The position numbers and the translations under genes are program-made. A stretch of DNA of 60,160 nucleotides from Candidatus Eiseniibacteriota bacterium. GTDB lineage: Bacteria; Eisenbacteria; RBG-16-71-46; CAIMUX01; WJJG01. The stretch lies in the NCBI GenBank assembly GCA_023128935.1, contig JAGMDA010000001.1:1-60160 (forward strand). The letters run 5' to 3'. A model generated the notes under the pieces. That model made no database searches. It worked only from the letters and a program-made list of their open reading frames with translations, and was not told the DNA's origin. This document shows, piece by piece, positions 23,698 to 32,416 of this stretch; position 1 is the first letter of the stretch, and each line of letters begins with the position of its first letter.

Positions 23698-26336
23698 AGC
23701 TAACTGAGCTAGTCCGAAGAATTAAGCCCTACGTGATAGGGTGGGTCACCGAGATCACCGGCGGGCCAGGCCCCTACGCGCCATCACCGCATGACTTGAA
23801 CTCTGCTCATCATGAAGGGAGCATAGCTGATACGCAAGGTCCGCAATTTCTCTTGACCGACGGTGCTCGTGCTCTGACCGACAACATGGCAGTAGCTGCG
23901 GGGAAGACAATCGACGGCGTTGATATCTCTGCGCACAAGTCAGGCACAGATACCCATGCCGGACAAGACGCGAAGGCAGCCCACACGGGAGGCCTGGGAA
24001 CGCACTCGCATCAAACAGCCGGAGCAGAAGGCGGGAAGATCGACCACGGGGCAGCGTTGGACGGCCTAGGGGACGACGACCACACGATCTACCTCAAGGC
24101 CGACGGAACGCGCTCCCTGACCGACGATATGGTGGTAGCTGCGGGGAAGACAATCGACGGCGTTGATATCTCTGCTCACAAATCTGCCTATGATGCTCAT
24201 GACGGAGCAGATGCGAAAGCGGCCCACACCGGAGGCTTGGGGACGCACTCGCATCAGACAGCCGGAGCAGAAGGCGGGAAGATCGACCATGGGTCGGCGA
24301 TTGACGGCCTGGGGGACGACGACCACACGATCTACGTCAAAGCTGACGGCACTCGCGCCATGTCAGGGACTTTGCAGAGTCAGCATCTGATACCTATCGC
24401 CACGGATACCTACGACCTCGGATCAAGCACAAAGCTCTACCGTAAGGGTTGGCTTTCTGAACTGGAAGCCCTCCTCTTCGTAGAGAATGCAGCCCAAGTT
24501 GTTGGTGGGTACTTCATCGTTCCCCACGGCCAGGGCACGTTTGCTGAGGACGTAGACAACTCGGAAACGCAAATCGACTTTGGGCAGGCCATGACTCCGA
24601 ATGACTTCGTCCTGCTGCGCGGCAATGGCAACGTTGAGTATCTTCAGGTGCTTGCCTTGGTGTCGGGGACGACCTACAACGTTACCCGCAACATGGACGG
24701 TTCTGGGGCGAACACGTGGCCTCAAGGACACGTCTTCGTTGTTCTAGGGGCGTCAGGTGACGGACGTATCGAGTTTGATGCCCAAACTGGCGGGCCTCGC
24801 ATCTCGGTATTTCGCCAGGGAGCAACCTATAACGCCTCGACTGAGCAATTCCGGATCGGCGACCTAAACGGGTGGGGCCCCATCTCTTCCGAGGTCTATG
24901 GGTGGGCAGCGGGGGACTACGCTGGGACCGAGTATGCTTACTACTCAACCGCAGACGGCATGGTCGTCCGAGGCACTATCAAGGCCGACGATGGGTATCT
25001 GCACACGCTCTGCATTTCGGGCATCTTGACCATCGAGGCAGCGGCGGGTGAGATCCGGTCTGGTGTTGGTGTGGTAGGGGTAGACTTTGATGGTTTTCGT
25101 CTCTTCCACGATGGGGCAGGTGTTCCCCGAATCGCCATCTATGACAACGACGTTCTTACTGTTGCGTTGGGTGACCTGAACGGCATTTTTGGTATCGCCT
25201 CCCATCTCCACGGGATTGGCATTGGCGACTACGCCAACAACAAATATCTCCGGTACGAACCTACCGGAGGCATGGTGGTTCGCGGGAAGATCTACGCCGA
25301 CGACGGCGAGCTTTACTCCCTCGATGTTCTAGGCGCACTCAATATCTCCACCAACGGCGTGCTGAAGTCTGGGGCGACCGGCTTTGGTGCGGGCACGGGC
25401 TTCTTCTTTGACTACAACGCGGGGAATCCTCGCGCTTACGTAGGTTCGGCTACCAAATATCTCACCTTCGATACCTCGACTGGGCTTTTGGTCGTTCGAG
25501 GAGAAGTCAAAGCGGACACCGGCTATCTCAAGGACCTGACCGTAAGCGGGGCGCTCAACATCTCCACGAGCGGCGTGCTGAAGTCTGGAGCGACGGCCTA
25601 CATGACAGGGACCGGCTGGTGGCTGGACTACAACGCGGGTTCGCCTCGATTTCGCATCGGCGACCCGACTGACGAATACTTCCGGTGGACCGGTTCTCTT
25701 ATTGAGATCTCGGCGGCGGGTGGCGGTTTGACTATTGGGGCGGGCGGTTTGGTGTCTGACTTGAACAACGGCATGACCGTCAAGACCGACAAGACAGACG
25801 GTTCTACCCTAAAGCGACTGCGCTTCCTCTCCAACAACCGAGCGGCTTTGCAGGGTAACGCCTTCTTGCATCAGTATTCGACTCTTGCGACACATAGCCG
25901 GATGCTCATGAACCACTGGGACGACACGGTGTCAGGGGCGGGAGCTGGCCCAACTAACGTGTTTGCCTCAGAGATATGGGATGCGGCTAATCCCAAGCGG
26001 CTTATTGGCGCGTACTCCAGTCCTGCCGTGGGGAGCGACCAGGGAACGCTCAAGTACGCTATCTCGACGGACGGATCTCAGATCCATCCCGATTTTGTAT
26101 CGGGCGAAACTACCTTCGGTATAGCAGCCCTCGACTGGATGGCCTGCGTAGTGGAGAAGGAGGCTAACCGTGCCCACTTCTACCTCAACGGCAACGTTAT
26201 CAGAGTAGTGCTCCCGAAGACACCGGCGTCTGCGGGCGCGTCAGGCGTGAAGGGAAACTGGTGCTGGGACTCGAACTACTTCTATGTTTGTGTCAACACT
26301 AACACCTGGAAGCGCACAGCGCTATCGACGTGGTAG
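23694..26336 (+). CDS. Tail fibre protein with internal repeats
   Basis: 880 residues, overlapping the upstream gene. The shaft holds two tandem 81-residue repeats (DISAHKS..., GLGTHSHQTAGAEGGKIDHG, DGLGDDDHTIY.KADGTR), then several VVRGxIKADxGYL/GALNIST modules, and a C-terminal beta-sandwich with ATHSRMLMNHWDD and CVVEKEANRAHFYLNG. Such fibres bind host glycans. Its last part is the likely receptor domain. No peptidase or chaperone domain seen. Confidence 0.85.
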   Translation: MKLTELVRRIKPYVIGWVTEITGGPGPYAPSPHDLNSAHHEGSIADTQGPQFLLTDGARALTDNMAVAAGKTIDGVDISAHKSGTDTHAGQDAKAAHTGGLGTHSHQTAGAEGGKIDHGAALDGLGDDDHTIYLKADGTRSLTDDMVVAAGKTIDGVDISAHKSAYDAHDGADAKAAHTGGLGTHSHQTAGAEGGKIDHGSAIDGLGDDDHTIYVKADGTRAMSGTLQSQHLIPIATDTYDLGSSTKLYRKGWLSELEALLFVENAAQVVGGYFIVPHGQGTFAEDVDNSETQIDFGQAMTPNDFVLLRGNGNVEYLQVLALVSGTTYNVTRNMDGSGANTWPQGHVFVVLGASGDGRIEFDAQTGGPRISVFRQGATYNASTEQFRIGDLNGWGPISSEVYGWAAGDYAGTEYAYYSTADGMVVRGTIKADDGYLHTLCISGILTIEAAAGEIRSGVGVVGVDFDGFRLFHDGAGVPRIAIYDNDVLTVALGDLNGIFGIASHLHGIGIGDYANNKYLRYEPTGGMVVRGKIYADDGELYSLDVLGALNISTNGVLKSGATGFGAGTGFFFDYNAGNPRAYVGSATKYLTFDTSTGLLVVRGEVKADTGYLKDLTVSGALNISTSGVLKSGATAYMTGTGWWLDYNAGSPRFRIGDPTDEYFRWTGSLIEISAAGGGLTIGAGGLVSDLNNGMTVKTDKTDGSTLKRLRFLSNNRAALQGNAFLHQYSTLATHSRMLMNHWDDTVSGAGAGPTNVFASEIWDAANPKRLIGAYSSPAVGSDQGTLKYAISTDGSQIHPDFVSGETTFGIAALDWMACVVEKEANRAHFYLNGNVIRVVLPKTPASAGASGVKGNWCWDSNYFYVCVNTNTWKRTALSTW
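23877..24362 (+). repeat. Tandem 243-bp coding repeat in fibre gene
   Basis: Two units of 243 bp (81 codons), 23877-24119 and 24120-24362, with long identical DNA stretches such as GCGGGGAAGACAATCGACGG. Suggests recent duplication or ongoing homogenisation. Confidence 0.8.
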
Positions 26337-26350
26337 GCCTACCGATGCCC

Positions 26351-26390
26351 AGGGACAGACGTTGACAAAGCCCTGCAGACTGCGTTTAAT
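26351..26390 (+). promoter_or_regulatory. Phage promoter, conserved family (P3)
   Basis: AGGGACAGACG, TTGACA at 26362-26367, 17-bp spacer with CTGCAG, TTTAAT at 26385-26390. Sits between the fibre gene and the glycoside-hydrolase pair, which therefore form their own unit. Confidence 0.88.
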
Positions 26391-26457
26391 CAAACGTCGG
26401 CGTCGTCGCGGGAAAAGAGGGAAAGAGAAACTCACCCAAAGGAGGGAGAATGGGAAC

Positions 26458-26742
26458 ATGAAAATCCGGAAACTAGAAGAAACTGAGCTGACCACGCTAC
26501 TAGCTTTGGCAATGCAACGCCAGGAGGCGGCGACAGCGGCAGTCCAGGCACAACAGCAAGCAGTCCGGCTTACTGAGGCTATGGCCTCTCTTGCTCAGGC
26601 TTTTGCTGTGGTGTCCGGTGAATCAGCAGAAAACGTCTATGACTTCCTCTGGGAGTCCGGACCAGATCGACAGGCTAAGCCGGAAGCTTGGCTTGTCAGA
26701 CTAGAGAAAGAAGAGGAGAAAGAACGAAATGAAAATACGTAG
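26458..26742 (+). CDS. Small coiled-coil protein, 94 aa
   Basis: The start at 26458 follows AAAGGAGGGAG; the longer open frame upstream would cross promoter P3. Ala/Gln-rich helix in the middle and a charged EKEEEKERNE end. Overlaps the hydrolase start by 14 bases. Probably co-translated. Function unknown. Confidence 0.65.
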   Translation: MKIRKLEETELTTLLALAMQRQEAATAAVQAQQQAVRLTEAMASLAQAFAVVSGESAENVYDFLWESGPDRQAKPEAWLVRLEKEEEKERNENT

Positions 26743-29116
26743 CGTAGGAAGGCGCATGGCCAGACTCTTGACGATTCTGCTCTGCGCTTCGTTTATTTTG
26801 GTGGGGCAGTTTCCTGCTTTGCCAGTCCATGCTTCTACCCTCACCCTCCAGCAGGGTGTAGGCGGGTATTCCGGAACAACGGACACCTACCTGAACGACT
26901 GGGCGAAGACAACCAACTACGGGACCAACGTCAACATAAAGATCCGCTCTAGCGACGTCCAGAAGTCCCTCGTCAAGTTCGACCTGAGTGGTGAGGAGGG
27001 GCTTCTCGGAGCTGCCATCAACTCTGCTACCCTGTCCGTTTACGTTACTACTCGGTCCAACGCCAACACCCTTACCGTCGGGTCGTACAAGGTCTTGCGG
27101 GAGTGGACGGAAAGCCAGGCAACCTGGAACATCGCCAAAACCTCAGTCAACTGGGGGACGGCGGGGTGCAACAACACGACTAGCGACCGGAGAGCGGGAT
27201 ACTCGGATACCGAGGTTCTCAACGCAGTCGGGACGTGGTTTTCTTGGGACGTAACTGACATAGTGCAAAGCTGGATCTCCGTCCCTTCCAGCAACAAAGG
27301 AATCGCGCTCAAGTACGTCTCTTCCAGCGGCAGCGTGGAGTATCGTGCAATAATGAGCGAATACGGGACCACATCGATTCGCCCCAAGTTGGCAATCGAC
27401 TACACTGCGGGAGCAGGCGGCATGGGGAACGTTGCGGATGGTCTCTTGGAGACAAGCGGAACGACGCTTCTGTCAAGTGGAGAGCCCATAAACCTCATCG
27501 GGTACGGTGACTACGATCTCATCACCAATACCGAGCTGAACAACCAGGCCATCGAGAGTCTCTTCGATAGCCTGGAGGCGCACAACATCAACCTCTTCCG
27601 GCTGTTTGTCAACGGCTATCACGATCACCTAGACTGGGGTGACGACGAAATCATGCCCTATCAGGAGTACGGATCGTACACCCCTCGGAGGTGGGACTTG
27701 GATTCGTGGGATTCCACTTACTTCACTCGGCTAGAGTTCATCCTTGACGAAGCAGAAGAGCGGGGCATCATCGTTCAGCTCACGCTCTTCGACCACGCCA
27801 TCCAAAAGTACTACTGGTCGCCAGGGAAGGGAGAGGGACAAACTAACGGACCTTGGTGTCACAACGATCAGAGTCTGGGCCAATTCTGCGATTTCCCTGA
27901 CTTCTACACGACGACGGGGTCTCTTCGGACTTACCAAAAGGCCTTCGTCGACAAGATAGTGGAGGATACCGCGCATCACTGGAACGTCATCTACGAGATA
28001 ATGAATGAGGCACGCGATGGCACATCGACTGAGATAGGTGGCTGGCACGCAATCGTAGCGGGGTGGATAGACGCTAAAGCTGCCAGTGAGGGGCACGACG
28101 TACTGATCTCTGCCAACGTCAGCAAGGTGAACGGCCCAGATGCTCATCACCTGCAGGACGTTGACGATGCTGTCTACGACCCAGAAGGGACCCCAGACCG
28201 GATCGACATCGTCGGTCTTCACTACCCTGCGTGGCGACAGTGTAACATAGAGTCTCCTCCAGGCGACTGGTGCAGACTTGCTGGTGGCACGCACCCAGAC
28301 AGACAAGACGAGCGCTGCATCTCGGTGGCAATCGGTCGTTGGGACACGTACAACAAGCCCATCATCATCGACGACGACGGGGCGTTCGAGGAGGATGACG
28401 ATGACGTTGTAATCCGAGAGGTCAACACTCGTGTTGAGAAGTGGGTAGCTGAGGCAGTAGCGCACCAAGGACACCACTTCAACCACAAGGACTCTCTGTC
28501 AAGTGTGGATGGAGACGCTCTGGACGCTCTCTACTTGAAGAAGCTCGTGCTTCGGCAGGGAGTGAGCAGCTATGCCGGAACAACGGATACCAACTTGTGG
28601 TCCAGCAGCCCAACGTCGAACTACGGAAGCAACATCGGGCTTGAGATCTCATCCTCCGATTCTCGCAAGATCATCGTCAAGTTTGATTTGAGCGGGGAGA
28701 GTTTGGAATCTGAAGTGGTCTTCGCAACTCTATCTGTTTATGCTTTCTGGTACGCCAACCCCTCCCATGCTCTTAGCGTTGACTCGTATAAAGTCTTGCA
28801 GACGTGGACAGAGGGAGGCGCAACCTGGAACACGTACGACGGATCGAACGCTTGGGGAACAGCGGGGTGCAACGAAGAAGGCGTCGATCGGTCGGGCACA
28901 GCGTCTGACACTACAGTTATGAACGACAGACATACTTGGTTTACGTGGAACATAACGAGTATGGCGGGGGACTGGGTGACTACTCCCTCCAGCAATAAAG
29001 GAGTCGCTCTAAAAGCCCAGGATCAAGCAGGGGCCTTCAACTGCTATTCTAGCGAGTATGTAAGCGAGTTCCGCTTGCGGCCCACGCTGACCATCTGGCA
29101 TCACGACCCAATCTAG
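26729..29116 (+). CDS. Secreted glycoside hydrolase with two DNRLRE-type domains
   Basis: 795 residues. Basic start, hydrophobic core and VHA before STLTLQQ make a clear Sec signal peptide (~36 residues). Residues ~37-215 and ~604-795 are two related DNRLRE/CBM96-like beta domains (QGV..Y.GTTDT..., VKFDLSG, TWTES..TWN). Between them lies a clan-A (GH5-like) TIM barrel with WNVIYEIMNEA, acid/base E427. The usual nucleophile region reads KPIIIDDDGAFEE (545-555), where the catalytic glutamate is unclear. It would leave the infected cell and act on a polysaccharide, perhaps biofilm or cell-envelope glycan. Probably gained from a bacterium. Confidence 0.82.
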   Translation: MKIRSVGRRMARLLTILLCASFILVGQFPALPVHASTLTLQQGVGGYSGTTDTYLNDWAKTTNYGTNVNIKIRSSDVQKSLVKFDLSGEEGLLGAAINSATLSVYVTTRSNANTLTVGSYKVLREWTESQATWNIAKTSVNWGTAGCNNTTSDRRAGYSDTEVLNAVGTWFSWDVTDIVQSWISVPSSNKGIALKYVSSSGSVEYRAIMSEYGTTSIRPKLAIDYTAGAGGMGNVADGLLETSGTTLLSSGEPINLIGYGDYDLITNTELNNQAIESLFDSLEAHNINLFRLFVNGYHDHLDWGDDEIMPYQEYGSYTPRRWDLDSWDSTYFTRLEFILDEAEERGIIVQLTLFDHAIQKYYWSPGKGEGQTNGPWCHNDQSLGQFCDFPDFYTTTGSLRTYQKAFVDKIVEDTAHHWNVIYEIMNEARDGTSTEIGGWHAIVAGWIDAKAASEGHDVLISANVSKVNGPDAHHLQDVDDAVYDPEGTPDRIDIVGLHYPAWRQCNIESPPGDWCRLAGGTHPDRQDERCISVAIGRWDTYNKPIIIDDDGAFEEDDDDVVIREVNTRVEKWVAEAVAHQGHHFNHKDSLSSVDGDALDALYLKKLVLRQGVSSYAGTTDTNLWSSSPTSNYGSNIGLEISSSDSRKIIVKFDLSGESLESEVVFATLSVYAFWYANPSHALSVDSYKVLQTWTEGGATWNTYDGSNAWGTAGCNEEGVDRSGTASDTTVMNDRHTWFTWNITSMAGDWVTTPSSNKGVALKAQDQAGAFNCYSSEYVSEFRLRPTLTIWHHDPI

Positions 29117-29150
29117 CCAAGATCGACCTCCTGTGGTCGAAGACGCAAAG

Positions 29151-29190
29151 AAGCCCCGGCTATCCCTCTTGCCGGGGCTTCGCCGTTTTT
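29151..29190 (+). terminator. Rho-independent terminator of the plus-strand late region
   Basis: Perfect 10-bp stem AAGCCCCGGC/GCCGGGGCTT, 10-base loop, then CGCCGTTTTT. Follows the hydrolase stop by 35 bases. Confidence 0.9.
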
Positions 29191-29252
29191 GGTAGCGGCG
29201 GGTTCATGCGCACACTTCCCGCTCTAGGGCCCCGGAGGGCACGGGGACAGCG

Positions 29253-29262
29253 GTGACGTCAC
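29253..29262. promoter_or_regulatory. Palindrome GTGACGTCAC
   Basis: Perfect 10-bp palindrome in the gap between the two converging terminators. It contains the GACGTC core also seen in the terminase-region inverted repeats. Role unknown. Confidence 0.3.
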
Positions 29263-29290
29263 GGTGTCGCGCTGTGAGCGGGGAAAAGAG

Positions 29291-29325
29291 GGGACCCGGA
29301 CGCTCCCTCACGTCCGGGCCTCTGC
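29291..29325 (-). terminator. Probable terminator of the minus-strand region
   Basis: Stem CCCGGACG/CGTCCGGG (29295-29302, 29311-29318). Read on the minus strand it is followed by TCCCCTCTTTTCCCC. Lies just past the last minus-strand gene and faces the plus-strand terminator. Confidence 0.6.
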
Positions 29326-29342
29326 TGTCTTGAGTGCGCTAA

Positions 29343-29978
29343 CTAAGCCGCACCTAGATGATTAACTAGGCGATCGATTCCCTGGTCGATGCTCCTCAGC
29401 CCGCTCTGGTGGAAGCGCAGCTCTTCCAGAATTGCCCGCAGCAGCGCCACTACTTCTGATGGAGGTTCCGGCTCTGGTTCTGGTTCTGGATCAGGCGATA
29501 CCCAGGGAACAATCTGGAAGGTCAGGAACAGGGGCCCCGAATGGTTCGTTCCTCCGAGCATCCCTATGCCGCTCATTCCGTCACTGGGCAACGATGGACT
29601 CAGTACCCAGACTGTGTGAGGACCTCCAGCTTCGAGGTCTCGGATGAAAGATCCACTCCCCAGGCCGAAGCCAGCGAAGCCTTCTCCATCTGTGTCCTTG
29701 AGGCATGCACGACACTCCCAGAGCGTCTTCGTCATTGGGCTGACCAAAGGCAGGCTGTTGTCTGGCCAGTGGTTCGCTATCGGTTGGGCAAAGTGAGGAT
29801 GCCCATTCTCGTCAATCACCCGCACCTTGAGGACCGCGGGGCCGGTGGTCTCGTCCACACGCACAAGAGCAAACTTGGTCGTGTCTCCGGCGTCCAGGTA
29901 GGTCACGCTTCCGTACTTGCTCTGTAGCCACGCCATGTCTCGTTCTTCGCCGTGCCAATCGTAGATTCTTGGTGTCAT
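29343..29978 (-). CDS. Hypothetical protein with proline-glutamate linker
   Basis: 211 residues from the ATG at 29978 (GGAG upstream). Beta-rich N-terminal ~145 residues (RIYDWHGEER, LKVRVIDENGHPHF), then a (PE)n linker and a helical tail with repeated I/L heptads. The build resembles a small binding domain on a trimer-forming stalk. Last gene of the minus-strand late unit, coupled to the 3D-domain gene. No family recognised. Confidence 0.7.
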   Translation of the reverse strand: MTPRIYDWHGEERDMAWLQSKYGSVTYLDAGDTTKFALVRVDETTGPAVLKVRVIDENGHPHFAQPIANHWPDNSLPLVSPMTKTLWECRACLKDTDGEGFAGFGLGSGSFIRDLEAGGPHTVWVLSPSLPSDGMSGIGMLGGTNHSGPLFLTFQIVPWVSPDPEPEPEPEPPSEVVALLRAILEELRFHQSGLRSIDQGIDRLVNHLGAA

Positions 29979-30400
29979 CTCCACTTCTCCTTTACTAGCC
30001 AGGCGTAGCCTGACCACTTGTCATACTCGTCTATCAGCAAGTCAACGTGCTGTGTTACCCGTTCGTGCATTGTGTCTACCACGGTCCAGGGCCCCGACAA
30101 GTCCGGTCTGCCTGGGATGCACAGGATCACTCGATCTTTCCAAGCCGGTCCTTTCTTGTGCCGCAGCAAATCCTGAGATAAGGCGCAAATCCTCTCAGAG
30201 ACTTGCCGGAGGTCCACTCCGCTTGCCGTCATGAAGGGATCGCCATCCGTCTGTTCTGGTACGGCCTGATAGGTTGTGATCTCTACCTGGCCTAACGGAA
30301 TAAGGCTCGGCGAAGGTTTCCTCGGACCAACCTCCGGAAAATAGGCGGTCGTCAGAAGAGAAGCCAGCAGCAATAGCGCCACAATTAGAAGTTTCTTCAT
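29975..30400 (-). CDS. 3D-domain (MltA/YocH-like) secreted or anchored protein
   Basis: 141 residues from MKKLLIVALLLLASLLTT, an N-terminal membrane anchor or signal peptide. The rest fits a 3D domain: TTYQAVPEQTDGDPFMTASG, VILCIPGRPDLSGPWTVVDTM and a following VDLLID, with the conserved aspartates. Such domains occur in peptidoglycan lytic enzymes and autolysin-like proteins. It is the best candidate here for a wall-active lysis protein. The longer open frame upstream lies inside the methyltransferase gene and is not used. Confidence 0.75.
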   Translation of the reverse strand: MKKLLIVALLLLASLLTTAYFPEVGPRKPSPSLIPLGQVEITTYQAVPEQTDGDPFMTASGVDLRQVSERICALSQDLLRHKKGPAWKDRVILCIPGRPDLSGPWTVVDTMHERVTQHVDLLIDEYDKWSGYAWLVKEKWR

Positions 30401-31740
30401 AGCCTCAACTCCAGTTGGACTCCGTCCGCTCTGGCCAGGCGTCTGTTGGCTATCTCGATATATCCGGCATTCACTTCCATGCCGAGCCAGAAGCGACCTA
30501 GATTCTTGGCAGCAACGCCGGTTGTGCCAGCTCCCATGAATGGATCGAGAACGACGCAAGGGACTGGTTCGTATGGCACATAGCTCGGATCGTCAGGTGG
30601 TAGGGTTATCCCTGGACACGCGGCGTTGCAGGCGCAGGTGGGACTCCACTCGGTTAACGAATCTCTCTCCCAGGGAGCGCCACACTCAGAACAACAGCCT
30701 TTCTCGCTCGTCCCTGCTTTGATGCACAGTTTGGGAAGCTCTTCTGGATAGGTAGCGAAGTGAGCTCCCTTGAAGGGTTTGGTCTTGATGACCCAAACGG
30801 ACCGCTTGTTTCGGCCTTTGGGATTGCTGCCTAGTCCCCCAGGGGCATGGTGCACGCACTGGGTACTGCCTAGAGCAGCTTTGGATCTCTCCTCGGCGTT
30901 GTCGTACAGGCCTAGGGCTTTGCGCCTGTCCCAGGTCATCTTCGTTCTCGGATACTTATCGCTGTTCGGTTCTCGTATAGCGTCCTGGTCGTAGAAGTAT
31001 CGCCGACTCTTGCTGAGCAAGAAGAGATACTCGTGGACGCAGGTCGGTCTGTCCCCCATGCTCTCCGGCTTGCCGTTTGGCTTGAACCAGATGACGTCCG
31101 AGCGCAACCACCAGCCGTCACCCCGAAGAGCGAAGGCGGTCATCCAGGGAATGCCCACGAGGTCCTTGGGCTTGAGGTTGGCGACCTTGCGGTTAGGATT
31201 CCTGAACTTCTTGAACTCGCCTTTCCGCTCGCTTGTCCTGTCATACTGCGAGCCGGGTCCCCCGCTTCCTGCGTAGCTGTCTCCGAGATTCAGCCACAGC
31301 GTGCCATCGTCCCGCAGCACTCGACGCACTTCTCGGAAGATTTCGACCAGATGCTCAACGTAGAGCTCTGGCGTCGGTTCAAGACCTAGGTCTCCGCACC
31401 ATGCGCCACACCGAAGGCAGAAGCGGCCCCGTGAGGCGTTCATGCCAACGGAGGCGGCGTGTCCTTGCTTGCCTCTCGTGCCCAGGTCCTTCCCGCTAAA
31501 TCCTCCGGAAACGTCTCTATTTGCCGCAGACTTTGAGAAGGTTTCTCCTCCCCACTCGTGGTCGCAGTCGGCGTTCCCCCCCCACACCTGGGACGAGACG
31601 CTGTAGTCCCGCTTGGCCCAGTAAGGCGGCGAGCAAACGCACATCTGCACACAGCCGTCCGGCAAACTCCGCAACGTGCTCAGGCAGTCGCCTTGCACGA
31701 TTGTGTTCACTTGATGCGGACCTAGCCGTGACTTGGCCAT
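30397..31740 (-). CDS. DNA methyltransferase, SPPY type, with zinc-like insert
   Basis: 447 residues. Catalytic motif IV is CSPPYWAKRDY near residue 36, the form common in N4-cytosine (and some N6-adenine) enzymes. The AdoMet site DPFMGAGTTGVAAKNLG is near the C terminus, so the order is beta class. An insert with CSECGAPW and CACNAAC probably binds zinc. Likely protects phage DNA from host restriction. Overlaps the 3D-domain gene by four bases. Confidence 0.9.
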   Translation of the reverse strand: MAKSRLGPHQVNTIVQGDCLSTLRSLPDGCVQMCVCSPPYWAKRDYSVSSQVWGGNADCDHEWGGETFSKSAANRDVSGGFSGKDLGTRGKQGHAASVGMNASRGRFCLRCGAWCGDLGLEPTPELYVEHLVEIFREVRRVLRDDGTLWLNLGDSYAGSGGPGSQYDRTSERKGEFKKFRNPNRKVANLKPKDLVGIPWMTAFALRGDGWWLRSDVIWFKPNGKPESMGDRPTCVHEYLFLLSKSRRYFYDQDAIREPNSDKYPRTKMTWDRRKALGLYDNAEERSKAALGSTQCVHHAPGGLGSNPKGRNKRSVWVIKTKPFKGAHFATYPEELPKLCIKAGTSEKGCCSECGAPWERDSLTEWSPTCACNAACPGITLPPDDPSYVPYEPVPCVVLDPFMGAGTTGVAAKNLGRFWLGMEVNAGYIEIANRRLARADGVQLELRL

Positions 31741-31741
31741 T

Positions 31742-32416
31742 TCAGATCAGCGATAGCTGAATGCTGTCGATTTTCGCGAGCCGCTTTCTGGCCTTGATCA
31801 CGTACTCTTCCGTGATGTCACAGCCGACGTAGTCGCGCCCCAGCTCCTTGGCGGCAACGCAGGTTGTCCCACTCCCCAAGAACGGATCGAAGACGAGATC
31901 TCCTTCGTTGGAGAGGACTCTGATGATCGCCTTCATCGGTTCGAGAGGCTTGGGCGTGGGATGCCACTTGATGTTTCTGTTTCCTCCCACGGAGTAGGTG
32001 AAGACGTCTTTCCTGCGGCGGTCCTTGTTGAAGGTGTAGTCTGGCTTGGCCCACCAGACAGCGTACTGGATTGCACGCCAGAAGAGACGACCTGAGTGGG
32101 GGACGGGATTGGTCTTCTCTAGGTGAAGGATTTGGCGGAAGACCCTGCCTTCCCTGAGGAGTCGCAGCCACTGACCGAGAAGGACGTCCCCACAGCAAAC
32201 GACTCCCTGCTTCGACACCCGCAGCATCTCGTACCAGCAGACAGTGGGGTTAAAGCCCTTGTCCCAGGAGTAGACCTTTCCGGCCACAGGAGTGTCGTAT
32301 GGCGGATCGGTGAGAATCAGGTCGACGCTGTCGTCCGCCATATCTCGCATCACGTCCAAGCAGTCAGCATGGACGATGAGGTTCACCGGTCTACTTCCTG
32401 GTCTTATGTCCTTCAT
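31742..32416 (-). CDS. DNA N6-adenine methyltransferase, DPPY type
   Basis: 224 residues. Motif IV LILTDPPYDTP near residue 35 and AdoMet motif FDPFLGSGTTCVAAKELG near 180. Compact, without a large recognition domain. Stops one base from the next methyltransferase and starts inside the phosphoesterase gene, so all three are one unit. No restriction partner is next to it. Confidence 0.9.
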   Translation of the reverse strand: MKDIRPGSRPVNLIVHADCLDVMRDMADDSVDLILTDPPYDTPVAGKVYSWDKGFNPTVCWYEMLRVSKQGVVCCGDVLLGQWLRLLREGRVFRQILHLEKTNPVPHSGRLFWRAIQYAVWWAKPDYTFNKDRRRKDVFTYSVGGNRNIKWHPTPKPLEPMKAIIRVLSNEGDLVFDPFLGSGTTCVAAKELGRDYVGCDITEEYVIKARKRLAKIDSIQLSLI

